64,000 nucleotides of DNA from Cervus elaphus (GCF_910594005.1 NC_057848.1:56375616-56439615); one strand, 5' to 3'; shown: positions 31,980 to 43,629, counted from the first letter of the stretch. Made by a program: numbers and translations. Notes: generated from the sequence alone by a model not told the origin.

Positions 31980-33560
31980 GAAACTTACACTCTCAACTAT
32001 CTTTTCCTTCTAAATATATGCAATGGCTTCCTTTTCACTAAATCCTTCCATTTCCTTCCAAGTCCTACTGTTACTATCTTCCCAATCATAAGCCAAATTT
32101 CTTAAAAGTGTTATCTATACCAAAAGGCTCCATTTTTCACCCTCTACTCACTTCTCTGCTCAACTATTCAACCCTCCTTCCCCATAACTCTATAAAACCA
32201 TCTCTCATTAGGGTCACAAATGATCTACATTACTTCAAGTCTACGGGACATGCTTTTTGTTATCATCTTCCACACATTCAACACTGGAAACTCTTTCCTT
32301 CTTTTAGCAGTCTCTTCATTTGAGCTCTTTCTCTTGGCCTCCATAAAACTATAGTCTCATTGTTTTCTCTGGCCGATCCCTCTCAGGTTCATCTTCTTCT
32401 ATCAAACAATTAGATATTGAAGATCCAAAAGATTTGGTCTTATGCTCTCTATATTTTTAATCTGCATTCTTCTAAGGAGATCTCATGAATGACCAAGGAA
32501 TTCAGTTTCCAGATCCCAATGTTGCCCAAAATTATATCTCTAGCCATGTATTTTAGACATTGCTAGCTCTAGTCTTCCATAAATGACTAGTTACTTAACT
32601 TATCTGCTTATTGGTCTCTTAGGCATCTCATAATTTTAACATGACCAAATTGGAATTCTTAATTATCCTCCCAACCCAAACTCTTCCTCCTAGCCTTCCC
32701 TTACTCAGTACTGGCACCATCATCAACCTACATGCCCAAGCCAAAAATCATTCTTGACTTTTCCTGTACCCATGCAGCAACCTAATCACTGAATTCTACC
32801 CTTCTCCCCACTAAATTTCTTTCAAACCCATCAAATTCTCTCTCTCTCTCAGTCCAGGTGAGCATTGTCTCTCACTTGGGCTAGAGTTGTAGACTGATAG
32901 CTGATCTCATTTCTTCTAATCTTGTCCTACCCTCCACCCTCCACCAAGTAGCTACAGTCATCTATCCAAACAGAAATCTAATCAGGTCTTTCTGCTCATC
33001 AGCTTTCCACATTGCACCTTACACCCAGAAGAAAGTTAAAGAAAGGGCTCCATAAACATGTGTACAAAGCCTAGTGAGCTTGGGGCCATTACATATACAT
33101 CAAGGCCTTTGTATCTATCTCCAGCTGATCTCGTCTCCTCACTGCCTCCTATGAACCCTCACTCTAACCATTTTAGCCTACCTGCAATTCTAAGAATGCT
33201 ATATGTCCTTGCCCATGACAGTCTCTTCCAAGAAACCCTTGACTTCTTCATCCACTTGACTTACTACTGCTTATTTTAGATAGCAAGTTTAAGTGTCATT
33301 TTCTAATATTTTCTTCACTTTCACCATCCTAGCTGCCTTTGTGCTTCCAGATGTTTTCATGCCTTCCCTATCATGTCACATACTAGTCTATATTTTAATC
33401 ATTCTGTTTATTTTCTGTTCCTTTCATGAAACCATGAGAGTCCTGTAAGGCAAGGACAACTTTGATTTATTTATCTCTATGTCACTGATATTTAGCCCAG
33501 TACCTGATGCATACTAGGCATCAATAAATGTCTATTGAATAAATTATTAATACATAAACT
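31980..33560 (+). repeat. Long L2 LINE 3' portion
   Basis: About 1.6 kb of L2-type text in order, through ATGACCAAATTGGAATTCTT, AAAATCATTCTTGACTTTTC, TGCTCATCAGCTTTCCACAT, GTCTCTTCCAAGAAACCC to the 3' end AGGCATCAATAAATGTCTAT. All frames are decayed. Confidence 0.8.
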
Positions 33561-33572
33561 TATGAACAAATA

Positions 33573-34096
33573 AGAAAAGCTATGACAAACCTAGACAGCA
33601 TATTAAAAAGCAGAGACGTTACTTTGCCGACAAAGGTCCATCTAGTCAAAGCTATGGTTTTCTCAATAGTCACGTATGGATGTGAGAGTTGGACCAAAAA
33701 AGAAAACTGAGCACCAAAGAATTGGTGCTTTTGAACTGTGGTGTTGGAGAAGACTCTTGAGAGTCCTTTCGACTGCAATGAGATCCAACCAGTCCATCCT
33801 AAAGGAAATCAGTCCTGAATATTCATTGGAAGGACTGATGTTGAAACTGAATACTTTGGACGCCTGATGCAAAGAACTGACTCATTGGAAAAGACCCTGA
33901 TGCTGGGAAAGATTGAGGGCAGGAGGAGATGGGGATGACAGAGGATGAGATGGTTGGATGGCATCACTGACTTGATGAAAATGAGTTTGAGCAAGCTCCA
34001 GGAGTTGGTGATGGACAGGGAAGCCTGGCATGCTCCAGTCCATGGGGTTGCAAAGAGTCAGACACGGCTGAGCGACTGAACTAAACTGAACTGATA
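33573..34096 (+). mobile_element. BovB LINE 3' end
   Basis: 5'-truncated copy: ACCTAGACAGCATATTAAAA ... to GACTGAACTAAACTGAACTG. The decayed C-terminal frame includes RRLLRVLSTAMRSNQSILKE. An 8-bp duplication AACAAATA is at 33565-33572 and 34097-34104. Confidence 0.95.
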
Positions 34097-34104
34097 AACA
34101 AATA

Positions 34105-34924
34105 GTGACCTTGGAAAAGCACATTCAAGAGTAAATTTTTTTCCAAAAGGCTAAAAAACAACTGAAGGGGGAGTAAATGGAGAAGATGAGTATAAACCAT
34201 GAAAAAATGGGGAAGGGTGGGGAAGGAAGAAAGGAGGGCTGAGGGAAGATGTTACAGAGATCGCTAGTTCCCTAACCAATATTCATTGTCCCCTATAAAA
34301 GACTGGCTTCCACTAGGCACATGATCATCTAAATTGGAATAAAGTCTATATTTCCTGACTTTCTTGAAACTCTACATGGCCAGTGGGATATAAGCAGAAA
34401 TGTTGTGTGGTAGAATTTTGCATATTTCCTTGAAAAGGTCATTGACATGTGTCCCTTGCCTCTTCCTACCCCTTACTCCTTCTTACTGCTTGGAATATAG
34501 ATACAACGGTTGGCACCTCCTCTTGGTCCCTGAGGATGAGAGCCACACTCTAGGAATGGCAGAGCAGAAAGCTGGAAGAAACTCGAGTCCCAGATAACTA
34601 TACAATCATCACATCAGCCTTGGATTGCCCTCCTCACACCCTTCACATGAGCAAGAAACTTCAATTTTGTTTAAGCCATTGTTCGGTCGGGTTTTTCTGT
34701 TACTCACAGCACAGTCTAACCCTAAGAAATACAAAGTGTGGCTTTCTTTAGGATGGGAGAGATAAGACAATGTTTATAGCTAGAGAAAGGAGTGAGTAGA
34801 AAGGGAGATAGCAGACCCAGTTGACAGATAAGGTTAATGAGGGCATGGAAGGGATGGAGACCTGGGACACAGAGGGAGGGATGAGCTCTGGTTAGGAACA
34901 GACACTTCTCATTCTGTGAGCCCT
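34105..34924. other. Unassigned; part looks like an old LTR-type repeat
   Basis: 34270-34735 (ending TTTAAGCCATTG ... TTACTCACAGCACAGTCTAA) has the layout of an old dispersed repeat. I cannot name it. No gene is seen. Confidence 0.35.
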
Positions 34925-34929
34925 AAGGA

Positions 34930-35065
34930 AGGGGACAAGAACTAACATTGGCTGAGCACATTCTAGATACTAAGTGCTTTATAAATATATCTAACCTAAT
35001 CATTGTAACACTTCAAGGTCAGTATTGTAAAGAGTACAAGTTTTAAGCTGTGCTCAGCTGTGCAC
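34930..35065 (-). repeat. MIR SINE fragment
   Basis: TGGCTGAGCACATTCTAGAT, ACTAAGTGCTTTATAAATAT, TAATCATTGTAACACTTCAA correspond to antisense MIR. Confidence 0.65.
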
Positions 35066-35084
35066 AAGAAATGACTTTAGAGAA

Positions 35085-35200
35085 CTCCCTGGTGGTCCAG
35101 TGGTTAAGATGCTGCACTTCCACTGCAAGGGGCACAGGTTCAATTCCTTAGTTCCCTGGGAACTAAGATCTTGCAAGTTGCACAGCATAGCCAAAAAATA
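35085..35200 (+). mobile_element. CHR-type SINE
   Basis: GAACTCCCTGGTGGTCCAGT, GGTTAAGATGCTGCACTTCC, ACAGCATAGCCAAAAAATAA. Flanks ATGACTTTA and GTAACTTTA are a plausible diverged duplication. Confidence 0.9.
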
Positions 35201-35264
35201 AGTAACTTTATTATTATTTCAATGAGTTCAGTCTCTATCTCAAGTTATAATCCTATTTCAGTTC

Positions 35265-35625
35265 TGTCTTTATTGTTTGTGATAACAATAGCAAAAGGTT
35301 GAAAGCAAACAAAATGTCCAGCATAAGGGATTCATCAAATAAATTATAGTCCACTTCCACAATGGAACAGCCTATGACTGCTAAAAAGAATTAGGTAGCT
35401 CTCTTTGGATTGACATGGAATGAACACCAAAACATATTACAAAGTGAAAAAACATGTTGAAGAACATTGGGTATAGCATGCTATAAATGTAGGTAAAAAA
35501 GGAAAAGCCAAATCAAAGAATATACATGCTCATTTGTACGTATGCACCTATCTCTAAAAAGAATACACAAGAAACTAGTGTATATGCCTTGAGAAAGAAT
35601 GGGGTGCTGAGAAGGAGACTTGCAT
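35265..35625 (+). mobile_element. Old L1 3' fragment
   Basis: AACAATAGCAAAAGGTTGAA, CCACTTCCACAATGGAACAG, TAGCATGCTATAAATGTAGG are recognisable L1M-type ORF2-end/3' UTR text. Confidence 0.6.
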
Positions 35626-35631
35626 ATTCTT

Positions 35632-35725
35632 TGGGGATTCCCTGGTAGCTCAGCCTGCAATGCAGGAGACCTCAGTTCGATTCTTGGGTTGGGAAGATCT
35701 GCTGGAGAAGGGATAGGCAATGCCT
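35632..35725 (+). mobile_element. Bov-tA SINE, 3'-truncated
   Basis: The tRNA-like head (GGATTCCCTGGTAGCTCAGC, TGCAATGCAGGAGACCTCAG) and the first part of the body (GGGAAGATCTGCTGGAGAAG) are present; the rest is lost. Confidence 0.85.
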
Positions 35726-35878
35726 ATTGAATTGAAGATGATCTACAATCTACATATTTTGCCTAAAAAAAATCACTTAAATAAATAAAACTTCATCAGT
35801 TGAGGATTTTTCCTTCATCCTCCTTCTTCCTGGGCTGGCATCTCAGTTCTAGCAGGCTTGAACAGCCCAGAGGCTGCA

Positions 35879-36097
35879 TTGAAAAACTGAAAGTGTTGGT
35901 CACTCAGTCGTGTCTGACTGTTTGTGACCCCATGGACTGTAGTCCACCAGGCTCCTTTGTCCATAGAATTTTCCAGGCAAGAGTACTGCATTTGGGTTGC
36001 TATTCCCTTCTTCTCCAGAAGATCTTCCCCACCCAAGGATCAAACCCAGATCTCTTGCATTGCAGGCAGATTCTTTACCATCTGAGTCACCAAGGAA
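35879..36097 (-). mobile_element. Bov-tA SINE
   Basis: Antisense Bov-tA (CACTCAGTCGTGTCTGACTG ... TACCATCTGAGTCACCAAGG). Flanks GCCCAGAGGCTGCA (35865-35878) and GCCCAGTGGCTGCA (36098-36111) differ at one base. Confidence 0.95.
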
Positions 36098-36204
36098 GCC
36101 CAGTGGCTGCAGTAAGAAGCAACTATTCAGCCTGGAAACACTTAGATCGGAGGTGGATTCAGGTTGATGGGGCCCTATTTACACAATTTGGAGAGCCTTT
36201 TTTT

Positions 36205-36324
36205 CTTTTTTGGCCATGCTATGTGGCATGCAGGGTCTTAGTTACCTGACCAGGGATCAAACCCATGCCGCCTGTTTTGGAAGCATGGAGTGAGTCTTAA
36301 CCACTGGACAGCCAGGGAAATCCC
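36205..36324 (-). mobile_element. CHR-type SINE
   Basis: Antisense CHR (TTGGCCATGCTATGTGGCAT ... CCACTGGACAGCCAGGG). Flanks TGGAGAGCCTTTTTT (36189) and TGGAGAGTTTTTTT (36325) form the target duplication. Confidence 0.9.
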
Positions 36325-36586
36325 TGGAGAGTTTTTTTTAAAAGAATTGTGAATAAACATTAAGTACAGGCCTTGGAATTTGTCTGTGCAAATGAGGGGC
36401 CCTGAAGCTGAAACTTCAATGGCTTCAAGGTAAATCAGCCTCTGATGCTGACTGCATTATTCCACTGGATCTGGGCTAATGTCCCTCCTCCGCATTGCGC
36501 CACTGAGATAAGCCCAGGCTCATCTTATTTCCAGCCTAACAGTCATGCCCTGAATGCGTACAGTCGTGACTGGCAGCCTTCTTCCA

Positions 36587-36619
36587 CACTTGATCTTAGC
36601 CAAATGGCCGAGAAGCGAT
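36587..36619 (-). pseudogene. U2 snRNA 5'-end retro-fragment (33 nt)
   Basis: Reverse complement starts ATCGCTTCTCGGCCATTTGG and continues CTAAGATCAAGTG. This is the first 33 nt of U2 spliceosomal RNA with one change (ATTTGG for TTTTGG). It is bounded by a perfect 16-bp direct repeat, TGGCAGCCTTCTTCCA, at 36571-36586 and 36619-36634. It has no poly(A) and no U2 promoter. It therefore looks like a 3'-truncated snRNA retropseudogene, a class known in mammals. The overlapping plus frame (36445-36774) is incidental. Confidence 0.88.
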
Positions 36620-36708
36620 GGCAGCCTTCTTCCAATCTGCCAGCTTCCTCTTTTTCTCAGATAACTTCAGTGCCCTTCTTAGAGGTTACAGGAAAATTCA
36701 GCTGTTTT

Positions 36709-37310
36709 TGTTGCAGGAAGGGGGACCCCCTTCCAGGGCCCGAGAGCGGACTCTTGTCTAACATTCAGAAATGAATTGTCCGAGGAGACACGTGTGCTGA
36801 CAAAGCAAGAGACTTTATTGAGAAGGGGCACCTGGGTGAGGGAACCCAGGGGAACTGCTCTGCCACGTGCCTCACAGTCTCAGGTTTTATTGTAATGGGC
36901 TTAGGTTCTGGGTTGTCTCTGGTCAGTCATCATGCTTGTGCCCACATTTGGTCTGACTCAGGGTCCTTCCTGGTGGTGCGTACATCTTGCAGCCAAGATG
37001 GATTCCAGTGAAAAGGATTCTGGGAGGTTGGCAGGGCAATATTATGGGCTGGCATCTCCTGCCTCCTTTTGACCCCTCACGAATGCTTCCGGTTAGTTTT
37101 ATAAGACATATTATGGGCTGGAGTTTCCTCCCTCTTTTTGGCCCCTCCCAAATTCTCCCAATTAACTTTTTTTCCCAATTAATTTTTGGTGGCAGCACCA
37201 TGTTCCTTATTGGGACCTCCTTTTGTGAGACAACTCATACAAGTGGTTATCATCATGCCTTGTCAAGGTGGACTGTTTTGGTTACCAGTTCCCTAACATT
37301 CTCACAAGCT
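36709..37310 (-). mobile_element. Solo LTR of an ERV-type element
   Basis: On the minus strand it starts TGTGAGAATGTTAGGGAACT, has a TATA-like TTATAAAAC in mid-element, two AATAAA-type signals (AATAAAACCTGAGACT and AATAAAGTCTCTTGC), and ends CTTCCTGCAACA, so it is bounded TG...CA. No flanking 4-6 bp duplication is obvious and no internal genes are present. Family not assigned. Confidence 0.75.
37039..37150 (-). repeat. 69-bp tandem duplication in the LTR U3
   Basis: ATTATGGGCTGG...CCTC.TTTTG.CCCCTC recurs at about 37041 and 37110. The copies differ at several positions. It lies upstream of the LTR's TATA-like box in transcriptional sense. Confidence 0.7.
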
Positions 37311-37955
37311 AGTGCTGTGAGAAAATTGGGAGGATCAGAATATGGACAGTAAAATAGCAGCATTGTGAACTCCTCTGAGATCATGAAGACATCAATCCCC
37401 ACTTGGGCGTGTCATGTTCTCTGGCAGTGTCCAGCCAGCCAGGTGCAGGAGCAGAGAAAGGAGAGCTATTGTATTGAGCCACAGTTGGGATTTTGTATAA
37501 TGAGTATTGTATCAGGACAAGGACAAAGGAGGTAGTAGTATGGCATGACAGATGTTGAAAGGATGGACCACGGATACTAGATTCAATGGTAAAGATCAGG
37601 ATTTGGAAAAAAATGATAGTGCAAAGGTAGGGTGGTGGTGGAGGTTGGAAGTAGGCAGAGTTGAATCAATTTACTGTGAGGTTGTGGTACTAAGAGGTTC
37701 AGCAGTGATTTCCATGACATCACTATATCCTAGTTCTCTTTCTGTCTTCATGGTCATTCATTTACAGTCTCTTTTATTGAAACTTCTTTCTTCAACTGCC
37801 CTTTAAAATAGTCATATCTCTAGGACTCTGTCGCCATACCGGACCTCTCCACTTGGCTATCCCACAAGCCCTTCAGATCCAACACAACAGATTTGTCCAG
37901 CTCATTCTCCTTCCCACCTCCTATTTAGTCTTCTTCCAATGTATTGACCCTTATT
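37311..37955. other. No recognised feature
   Basis: Mixed DNA. The frame 37552-37806 has no domain. Confidence 0.45.
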
Positions 37956-37959
37956 TTAC

Positions 37960-38105
37960 AAACTTAATTAACATAAGAACACTCAAATTTTAGAGGTGAG
38001 AAAACTGAGGCTCTGTTTACACAACTTGCCCTGTTTCCAGGTCTGCTACAATCGTCAGGGCTGGGATTTGAGGCTAAGTCTGGCTGACTGAAAATCCCAT
38101 CCTCC
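37960..38105 (-). repeat. MIR SINE fragment
   Basis: GAGGTGAGAAAACTGAGGCT, CACAACTTGCCCTG and GGGCTGGGATTTGAGG are antisense MIR core text. Confidence 0.65.
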
Positions 38106-38149
38106 ATTCATGAGTGCCCTTTGATAATTTTGGAATTTTATATGCCTTA

Positions 38150-38545
38150 CTTACAAGGCTCTGTCCTGCTCAGTGGAACCACCATTGACCATGTTACCTA
38201 AACCAGAAACCTGAGAGTTATCCTCATCTCTTCTTCCTCACTACCTCTCCCCATGCAATATAATCTACTCCATTACCAAGTCCTGCTGATTTTACCTCAT
38301 AATATCTTTGAACCAATCCACCTCCCTCTATCTCCACCACCACCTCTCTAGTCCAAACCACCTGGACTGCTAACTAACTTCCGCATGCTTGTTTGAACTC
38401 ATTCTCCACATACAGCCAGAGATGCTGCTAACAAAGCACAAGTCAGAGCAGGTAACTTCCGTCAGTGCCTAAAAGATCAAGTCCACTTTTTATGTGATGT
38501 AAAAGATTCTCTATTATCCTCAACAACCTCAGCTCTGGCTCTGTT
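38150..38545 (+). repeat. L2 LINE fragment
   Basis: CTAAACCAGAAACCTGAGAG, TTATCCTCATCTCTTCTTCC, CCACCTGGACTGCTAAC, CCAGAGATGCTGCTAACAAA match L2 3' text in order. Confidence 0.75.
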
Positions 38546-39340
38546 CTTTCTTAAACAGGGCACTCAGGGATTGAGTTAATTCAGCATCTGAAGTTTATAC
38601 CACTAATGAGGTCTCTTTAAGAAAAAGAATACAAAATTAGGTAGGAGACTCTGGCGGAGGTGGGGGGGCGGGGTGCAAGCTCCGCAAGTGAGGAACCCTG
38701 AAGCTTAAAATTCATTAGCATCACAGAAAATCAATTTCTAAGAAGACTCACCAGTTTGGTAAAAGCACCATGCTGCTTCATATGCTTGCTACCTTGACAC
38801 ATGTGTCTCCCTCTTGAAATGTCCATTCCCCACTTTTACTTAGCAATTCATGCTTTGCCAGTGGTGTGCTGGAACCAGATCACAGGCTCAAGAGAGCTGA
38901 TTATTAAACAATAATTTAGTGAACTGGTTGTTAAACACAGCCATTATTCAAAGTTTAATTAAATAAATTTCCAATTAAATAAACTATATCAAAAGTAAAG
39001 GTAATAAATACTCAAAACTCATCACTTCCTAATTATTTTTCCACATTTTATTGTTATCTGTGTTTGTGATGCTATCTCCATCCATTGCATCTATGTGGTG
39101 GAAATATTCTATAAATATGTGCTACAGTACATCTCTTCCCAGCTCTGCATTCATGGACTTCACATTGAGAGCTTTAAGTGGGTGGGAGTATTTACAGCAC
39201 AGAAATAAGCAAATGCCACAAGTCAAGACTTGGTTTTCCCTAGAGAGCCCATTGTTAAGTATTTACCAGCACACCAATGTTATAACCCAACTCAAGGAGC
39301 ACCTCTGTGCAGCCTGCCCTGATTCTCTCCTCCTTACATG
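38546..39340. other. No recognised feature
   Basis: Includes a short G-rich run at about 38655-38680. The rest is AT-rich and unassigned. Confidence 0.45.
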
Positions 39341-39348
39341 CACATGTG

Positions 39349-39383
39349 CGCACACATGCACACACACACACACACACACACAT
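39349..39383. repeat. (CA)n microsatellite
   Basis: CA dinucleotide run with two interruptions at its left side. Confidence 0.9.
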
Positions 39384-39479
39384 ACCAGTTGATCACCACA
39401 CCCCTCCTATACCCCATGATAGCATTTTAACATACTCTATTTCAAGAGTTGGTTTAATTAAAGGCAGGTACTGTGTTTT

Positions 39480-39912
39480 TCCAGTAGTCATGTATGGATG
39501 TGAGAGTTGGACCATAGAGAAGGCTGAGCGCCAAAGAACTGATGCTTCTGAACTGTGGTGTTGGAAAAGACTCTTGAGAGTCCCTTGGACTGCAAGGAGA
39601 TTCAACCAGTAAATCCTAAAGGAAATCAGTCCTGAATATTCATTGGAATAACTGATGCTGAAGCGGAAACTCCAATACTTTGGCCACCTGATGTGAAGAA
39701 TTAACTCATTGGAAAAGACCCTGATGCTGGGAAAGATTGAAAGCAGGAGGAGAAGGGGACAACAGAGGATGAGATGGTTGGATGGCATTACTGACTCAAT
39801 GGACATATGTTTGAGCAAACTCTGGGAGATGGTGAAGGACAGGGAAGCCTGATGTGCTGCAGTCCATGGGGTTGCAAAGAGTCGGACATGACTGAGCAAC
39901 TGAACAAGAACA
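39480..39912 (+). mobile_element. BovB LINE 3' end
   Basis: 5'-truncated copy with C-terminal text (MYGCESWTIEKAERQRTDAS, ELWCWKRLLRVPWTARRFNQ) and terminus GACTGAGCAACTGAAC. Flanks ACTGTGTTTT (39470-39479) and ACTATGTTTT (39913-39922) are a one-mismatch duplication. Confidence 0.95.
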
Positions 39913-40489
39913 ACTATGTTTTATCCACCTTTGTATCACAAATGCCTCACACAGTGTAAGGGCTCAGTAAATGTTGGTTGAGTTTCTGGATTCAGTTTCT
40001 TCTTATGTCAAATGAGAATACCTGCTCTCCCTACCACATGCAAACCTTACAAGGACAATTGAAATACTAGACATGAAAGCACTTTGAAGGAAATAGTGAA
40101 AAGTGTCATACAAGTGCAGGGTATTATTTTCACGTGTTCATATAGTTTAATGAGTTTCTATCATAAAACACCTGTTGAAACGTATAATTCTAGCTTTTCC
40201 TTGTTCTTGTGAAAGATTTTCTGACATTTAACCCTTGGGCTCCCTGGGCCTCTTTGAACCTTTCTGGTGTGAGAGTCAGAAGAAATTGCTTTGTTTTTAA
40301 CAAAGCTGACTATAAAGTATGTTCCTATAAAGTTGATTTTAGAAACCTACAAAGAAAATGATAAAAATCCGAGATATATTGCCATTGAGGGAAAAATCCC
40401 AGTTGACATTTAAGGACCCAAAATGATAAAAGGTATCAAAATAGATTAAGCCACTTTACCCAAAACTCTCTTTTTTGGTATCCTATTTC

Positions 40490-40850
40490 ATTTTTATTTG
40501 TCTTATTTAACAGTTTCAAATATCTAGTTTACTATGTGTCAGATACTATTCTAAGTGCTTTACAGATATTAACTCATTTAATTTTCATCAATCACTCCTT
40601 TTTATTTTTTAGTATTCATAATAACAACTAACATTTATTGAGTGCTTGCTATGGACCAAGAATTTGCTAAATTTTTCTGTCTTATTATTCATGAAAACCT
40701 CACATTAGCCCTCATTATCTCCACTTAATGGAAAAATGAGCTGAAACTAAGGGTGTTAAAAACTGTCCCATATTCTCATTGTATAGATAAGGATACTGGG
40801 TCACAGAGAGGTTAAGTAAATTCCGCAAGGTCACACACTTTCTTCCATTG
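40490..40850 (-). repeat. Two adjacent MIR SINE fragments
   Basis: First: TTCTAAGTGCTTTACAGATA, TTAACTCATTTAATTTTC (about 40490-40600). Second: ATTTATTGAGTGCTTGCTAT ... CAGAGAGGTTAAGTAAATTC (40615-40850). Confidence 0.75.
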
Positions 40851-41585
40851 TGGGTCATTTCTGGACTATAACCTCATGATTCTGACTTTACCTTGCACCC
40901 CCACAACCCACTCTTTCCTTCTTCTCCTATGTGGATATTTACCAGATAATGATCACATCATCTCCTACTATGTTGGGCAGTAATAGCAAACTATATCAGT
41001 ATGCACTGTGACGTGAGTCTGGCTTTCAGCCAAGAGAGCTGAATTTGTTCTGCCACTAACCAGCTGTCACATTTGGGGAGCCCCAAAACCCAGTAGGACA
41101 GAGAAGGCTTCAGCATGGCACCACTAATGCAGCCAAGAACTGCCTGCTGTAGTGGGAAGCCCCTTGAGGAAGGATGTGGCTACTCCCAGCAGAGTGTTAC
41201 AGAAGGTTGCAAGTCTGGCCCCAGGGCTCTTCCCACTTGGCAGGTTTCTCACCCTTGGAGGACTTCCTTGACCACCAGACCCCTCAGTACAAGAAACAGA
41301 GTCATTGGAAACTGTATCCACTCCCTCACTTATGTCCTTGATCCCACACCCTTTGTACTGAGTATTTGATGGTTCTAGAGCAAACCAAACAGGCAACTTG
41401 CCAGTGTGAATTGATACTGTGATTAATATAATCCTAGGTCTTTGGACCACAATCAGCTTTCATGGTCTGACCTATATCAGACCTCCTGGGCAAGTTCTTC
41501 AACATCTCTGAGTCTCAAATTTTCCATTTCTAAACATATGAGTCAGTGCTATGTTGTAGAAAGAAAAAAAGAGTTCTGTGTCAGA
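40851..41585. other. No gene recognised
   Basis: Opposite-strand frames (41115-41369 and 41450-41124) overlap and lack domains. A weak MIR-like stretch (CAACATCTCTGAGTCTCAAA) lies near 41500. Confidence 0.4.
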
Positions 41586-41589
41586 CAAG

Positions 41590-41735
41590 CTTTTTCATTC
41601 ATTCATTCACTAAAGCAATATTTATGGAGTGTCCACTCTGTGTCAGTCACCAAGCCAGTCACTGGAGACAGAGAGATGAACAAGACTGATATTGGGGTAG
41701 TCCCAGCCCTTACAAAGTTTACATTCTAGTTGGGA
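41590..41735 (+). repeat. L2-class fragment
   Basis: TCATTCACTAAAGCAATATT, GGAGTGTCCACTCTGTGTCA, TTACAAAGTTTACATTCTAG follow the common L2-type order. Confidence 0.65.
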
Positions 41736-41891
41736 AAATAGACAAGGGAAGAGCAAATAAGCAAATAATATAAATTTGGATAAGTGTCACACAGTAACCA
41801 CTGTGATAGAAGTAGTGTGTGGAGATGTGGGTAAGGGCAAGTATACTTTTCACAGAATATCAAGTAAAGTTTCCCTCAAGTGGCATTTAAT

Positions 41892-42883
41892 GCAAATCAA
41901 AACTACAATGAGGTACCAGCTCACACCAGTCAGAATAGCCATCATTAGAAATTCACAAACAACAAACTCTGATGAGACTGTGGAGAAAAGGGAAGCCTCC
42001 CACACTGTTGGTAGGAATGTGAACTGGTGCAGCCACTATGGAAAACAGTATGGAGATTCCTTAAAAAACTAAAAATAAAGAATTCCCTGGGGGTCCATGG
42101 TAAGAACTTTGCGCTTTCACTGCCAAGGGAGTGGATTCAATCCCTAGTTGAGGAACTAAGATCTCACAAGCCATGAGGCATGGCCAAAAAAAAAAAAACT
42201 AACTAAAAATAGAGTTGCCACATGATCCAGCAATCCCACTCCTGGGCATAAATCCAGACAAAACTATAATTTGAAAAGATATGTGCACCCCTGTGTTCAT
42301 GGCAACACTATTTACAATAGCCAAGACAAGAAACAGCCTAAGTGTCCATCAACAGCTGAATGGTTAAAGATATGGTATATATAGACAAGAGAATACTACT
42401 CAACCACAAAAAGGAATGAAATAATGCCATTTGCAACAACATGGATGGACCTAGAGATTATCGTACAAAGTGAAGTAAGTTGAAAGAGAAAGACAAATAC
42501 CATATGATATCACTTATATGTGGAATCTAAAATGAACTTATCTATGAAACAGAAACAGACTCACAAACATAGAGAACAGACTTGTGGTTGCCAAGAGGGG
42601 TTTGGAGGAGGGATGGACTGGGAGTTCAGGATTAGTAGATGCAAGCTAGTATATGTAGAATAGATAAGCAACAAGGCCTTACTATATAGCACAGGGAATT
42701 ATATTCAATAACCTATAATAAACCATAATGTAAAAGATTATGAAAAATAATACATATATATGTATAACTGAATCACTTTGCTATACACCAGAAACTAACA
42801 CAACATTGTAGATTAACTATGCTTCAATAAAATAAAATTTTAAAAATTAAATAAAAATAAAAATTGAAAAGCAAAAAAAAAAG
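41892..42883 (+). mobile_element. L1, 5'-truncated, split by a CHR SINE
   Basis: ORF2 end and 3' UTR: ATGAGGTACCAGCTCACACC, CCACATGATCCAGCAATCCC, TGCTATACACCAGAAACTAA. A perfect 12-bp duplication GTGGCATTTAAT lies at 41880-41891 and 42884-42895. It is more diverged than the copies at 10588 and 18003. Confidence 0.95.
42078..42200 (+). mobile_element. CHR-type SINE inside L1
   Basis: GAATTCCCTGGGGGTCCATG ... GAGGCATGGCCAAAAAAAA. A perfect 11-bp duplication AACTAAAAATA is at 42067-42077 and 42201-42211. Confidence 0.95.
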
Positions 42884-42959
42884 GTGGCATTTAATTTTCT
42901 ATTATTTTAATAGATTTGTGACCTTGGCCAAAATTACAGTAAGCTAAAAAACTACAATA

Positions 42960-43090
42960 GGTAACTGCTCTGAATCTCAATGGGTATAACTCCTACTTCC
43001 CAGGATTCTTGTGATGATCCAATAAGATAATATGTATAAAACAACCAGCACATAGTAAGCACCCTATGAATATTCATTCCTTTTCCCTTC
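42960..43090 (+). repeat. MIR SINE fragment
   Basis: TCTTGTGATGATCCAATAAG, ATAATATGTATAAAACAACC, CAGCACATAGTAAGCACCCT match the MIR 3' half. Confidence 0.75.
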
Positions 43091-43327
43091 TAACTTGAGC
43101 AATTGATATTTTCTATCCTGAAAACTGCTTAAGATCACACAATCTGCTTTGGCGGGTATTTACCTATCTAGTTCAATTGTCAGGATTTCAGTGGACAAAC
43201 CAAGACACCCCAGAAATTTGCAAAAATAATATGCACTTACACTTTACGATTGAATCTAGACGCTCTCAATTTAGGGTCTCCCCATCATGAAGTCTGGATA
43301 ATCCTTCCTCTAAAATAACCAGCTGTC

Positions 43328-43447
43328 TGAGACTTCCTTGGTGGTCCGGTGGTTGAGACTCCATGCTTCTAATGCAGGGGACTGTGGCTTCCATCCCTGG
43401 CCAGAGAACTAGGATCTTGTATGTTGTGCAGCCAAAAATAAATAAAT
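43328..43447 (+). mobile_element. CHR-type SINE
   Basis: AGACTTCCTTGGTGGTCCGG ... GTGCAGCCAAAAATAAATA. Flanks AAATAACCAGCTGTC (43313-43327) and AAATAATCAGCTGTC (43448-43462) differ at one base. Confidence 0.95.
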
Positions 43448-43629
43448 AAATAATCAGCTGTCCAAGCAGTGAATTAATGTCCTGTAATTTTCCAAACTGG
43501 CTCTAGCCAGACTTCCCTATCACTGATTTAACCTTCAACAAAAAGTTAGGGGAGATATCCACTACTGGATCCTTGTACTGCCCAAGGATCTGGGCTCCTT
43601 GATTTCTCTGTAGGGTGAAACAAACCTTT

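Noticed and set aside
36587..36619. A functional U2 gene
   Set aside because: Only 33 nt of the RNA are present, with no Sm site, no snRNA promoter elements and a retrotransposition duplication.
39307..39612. A 101-codon frame starting with a His/Thr repeat
   Set aside because: It is a (CA)n microsatellite read into the BovB C-terminal domain.
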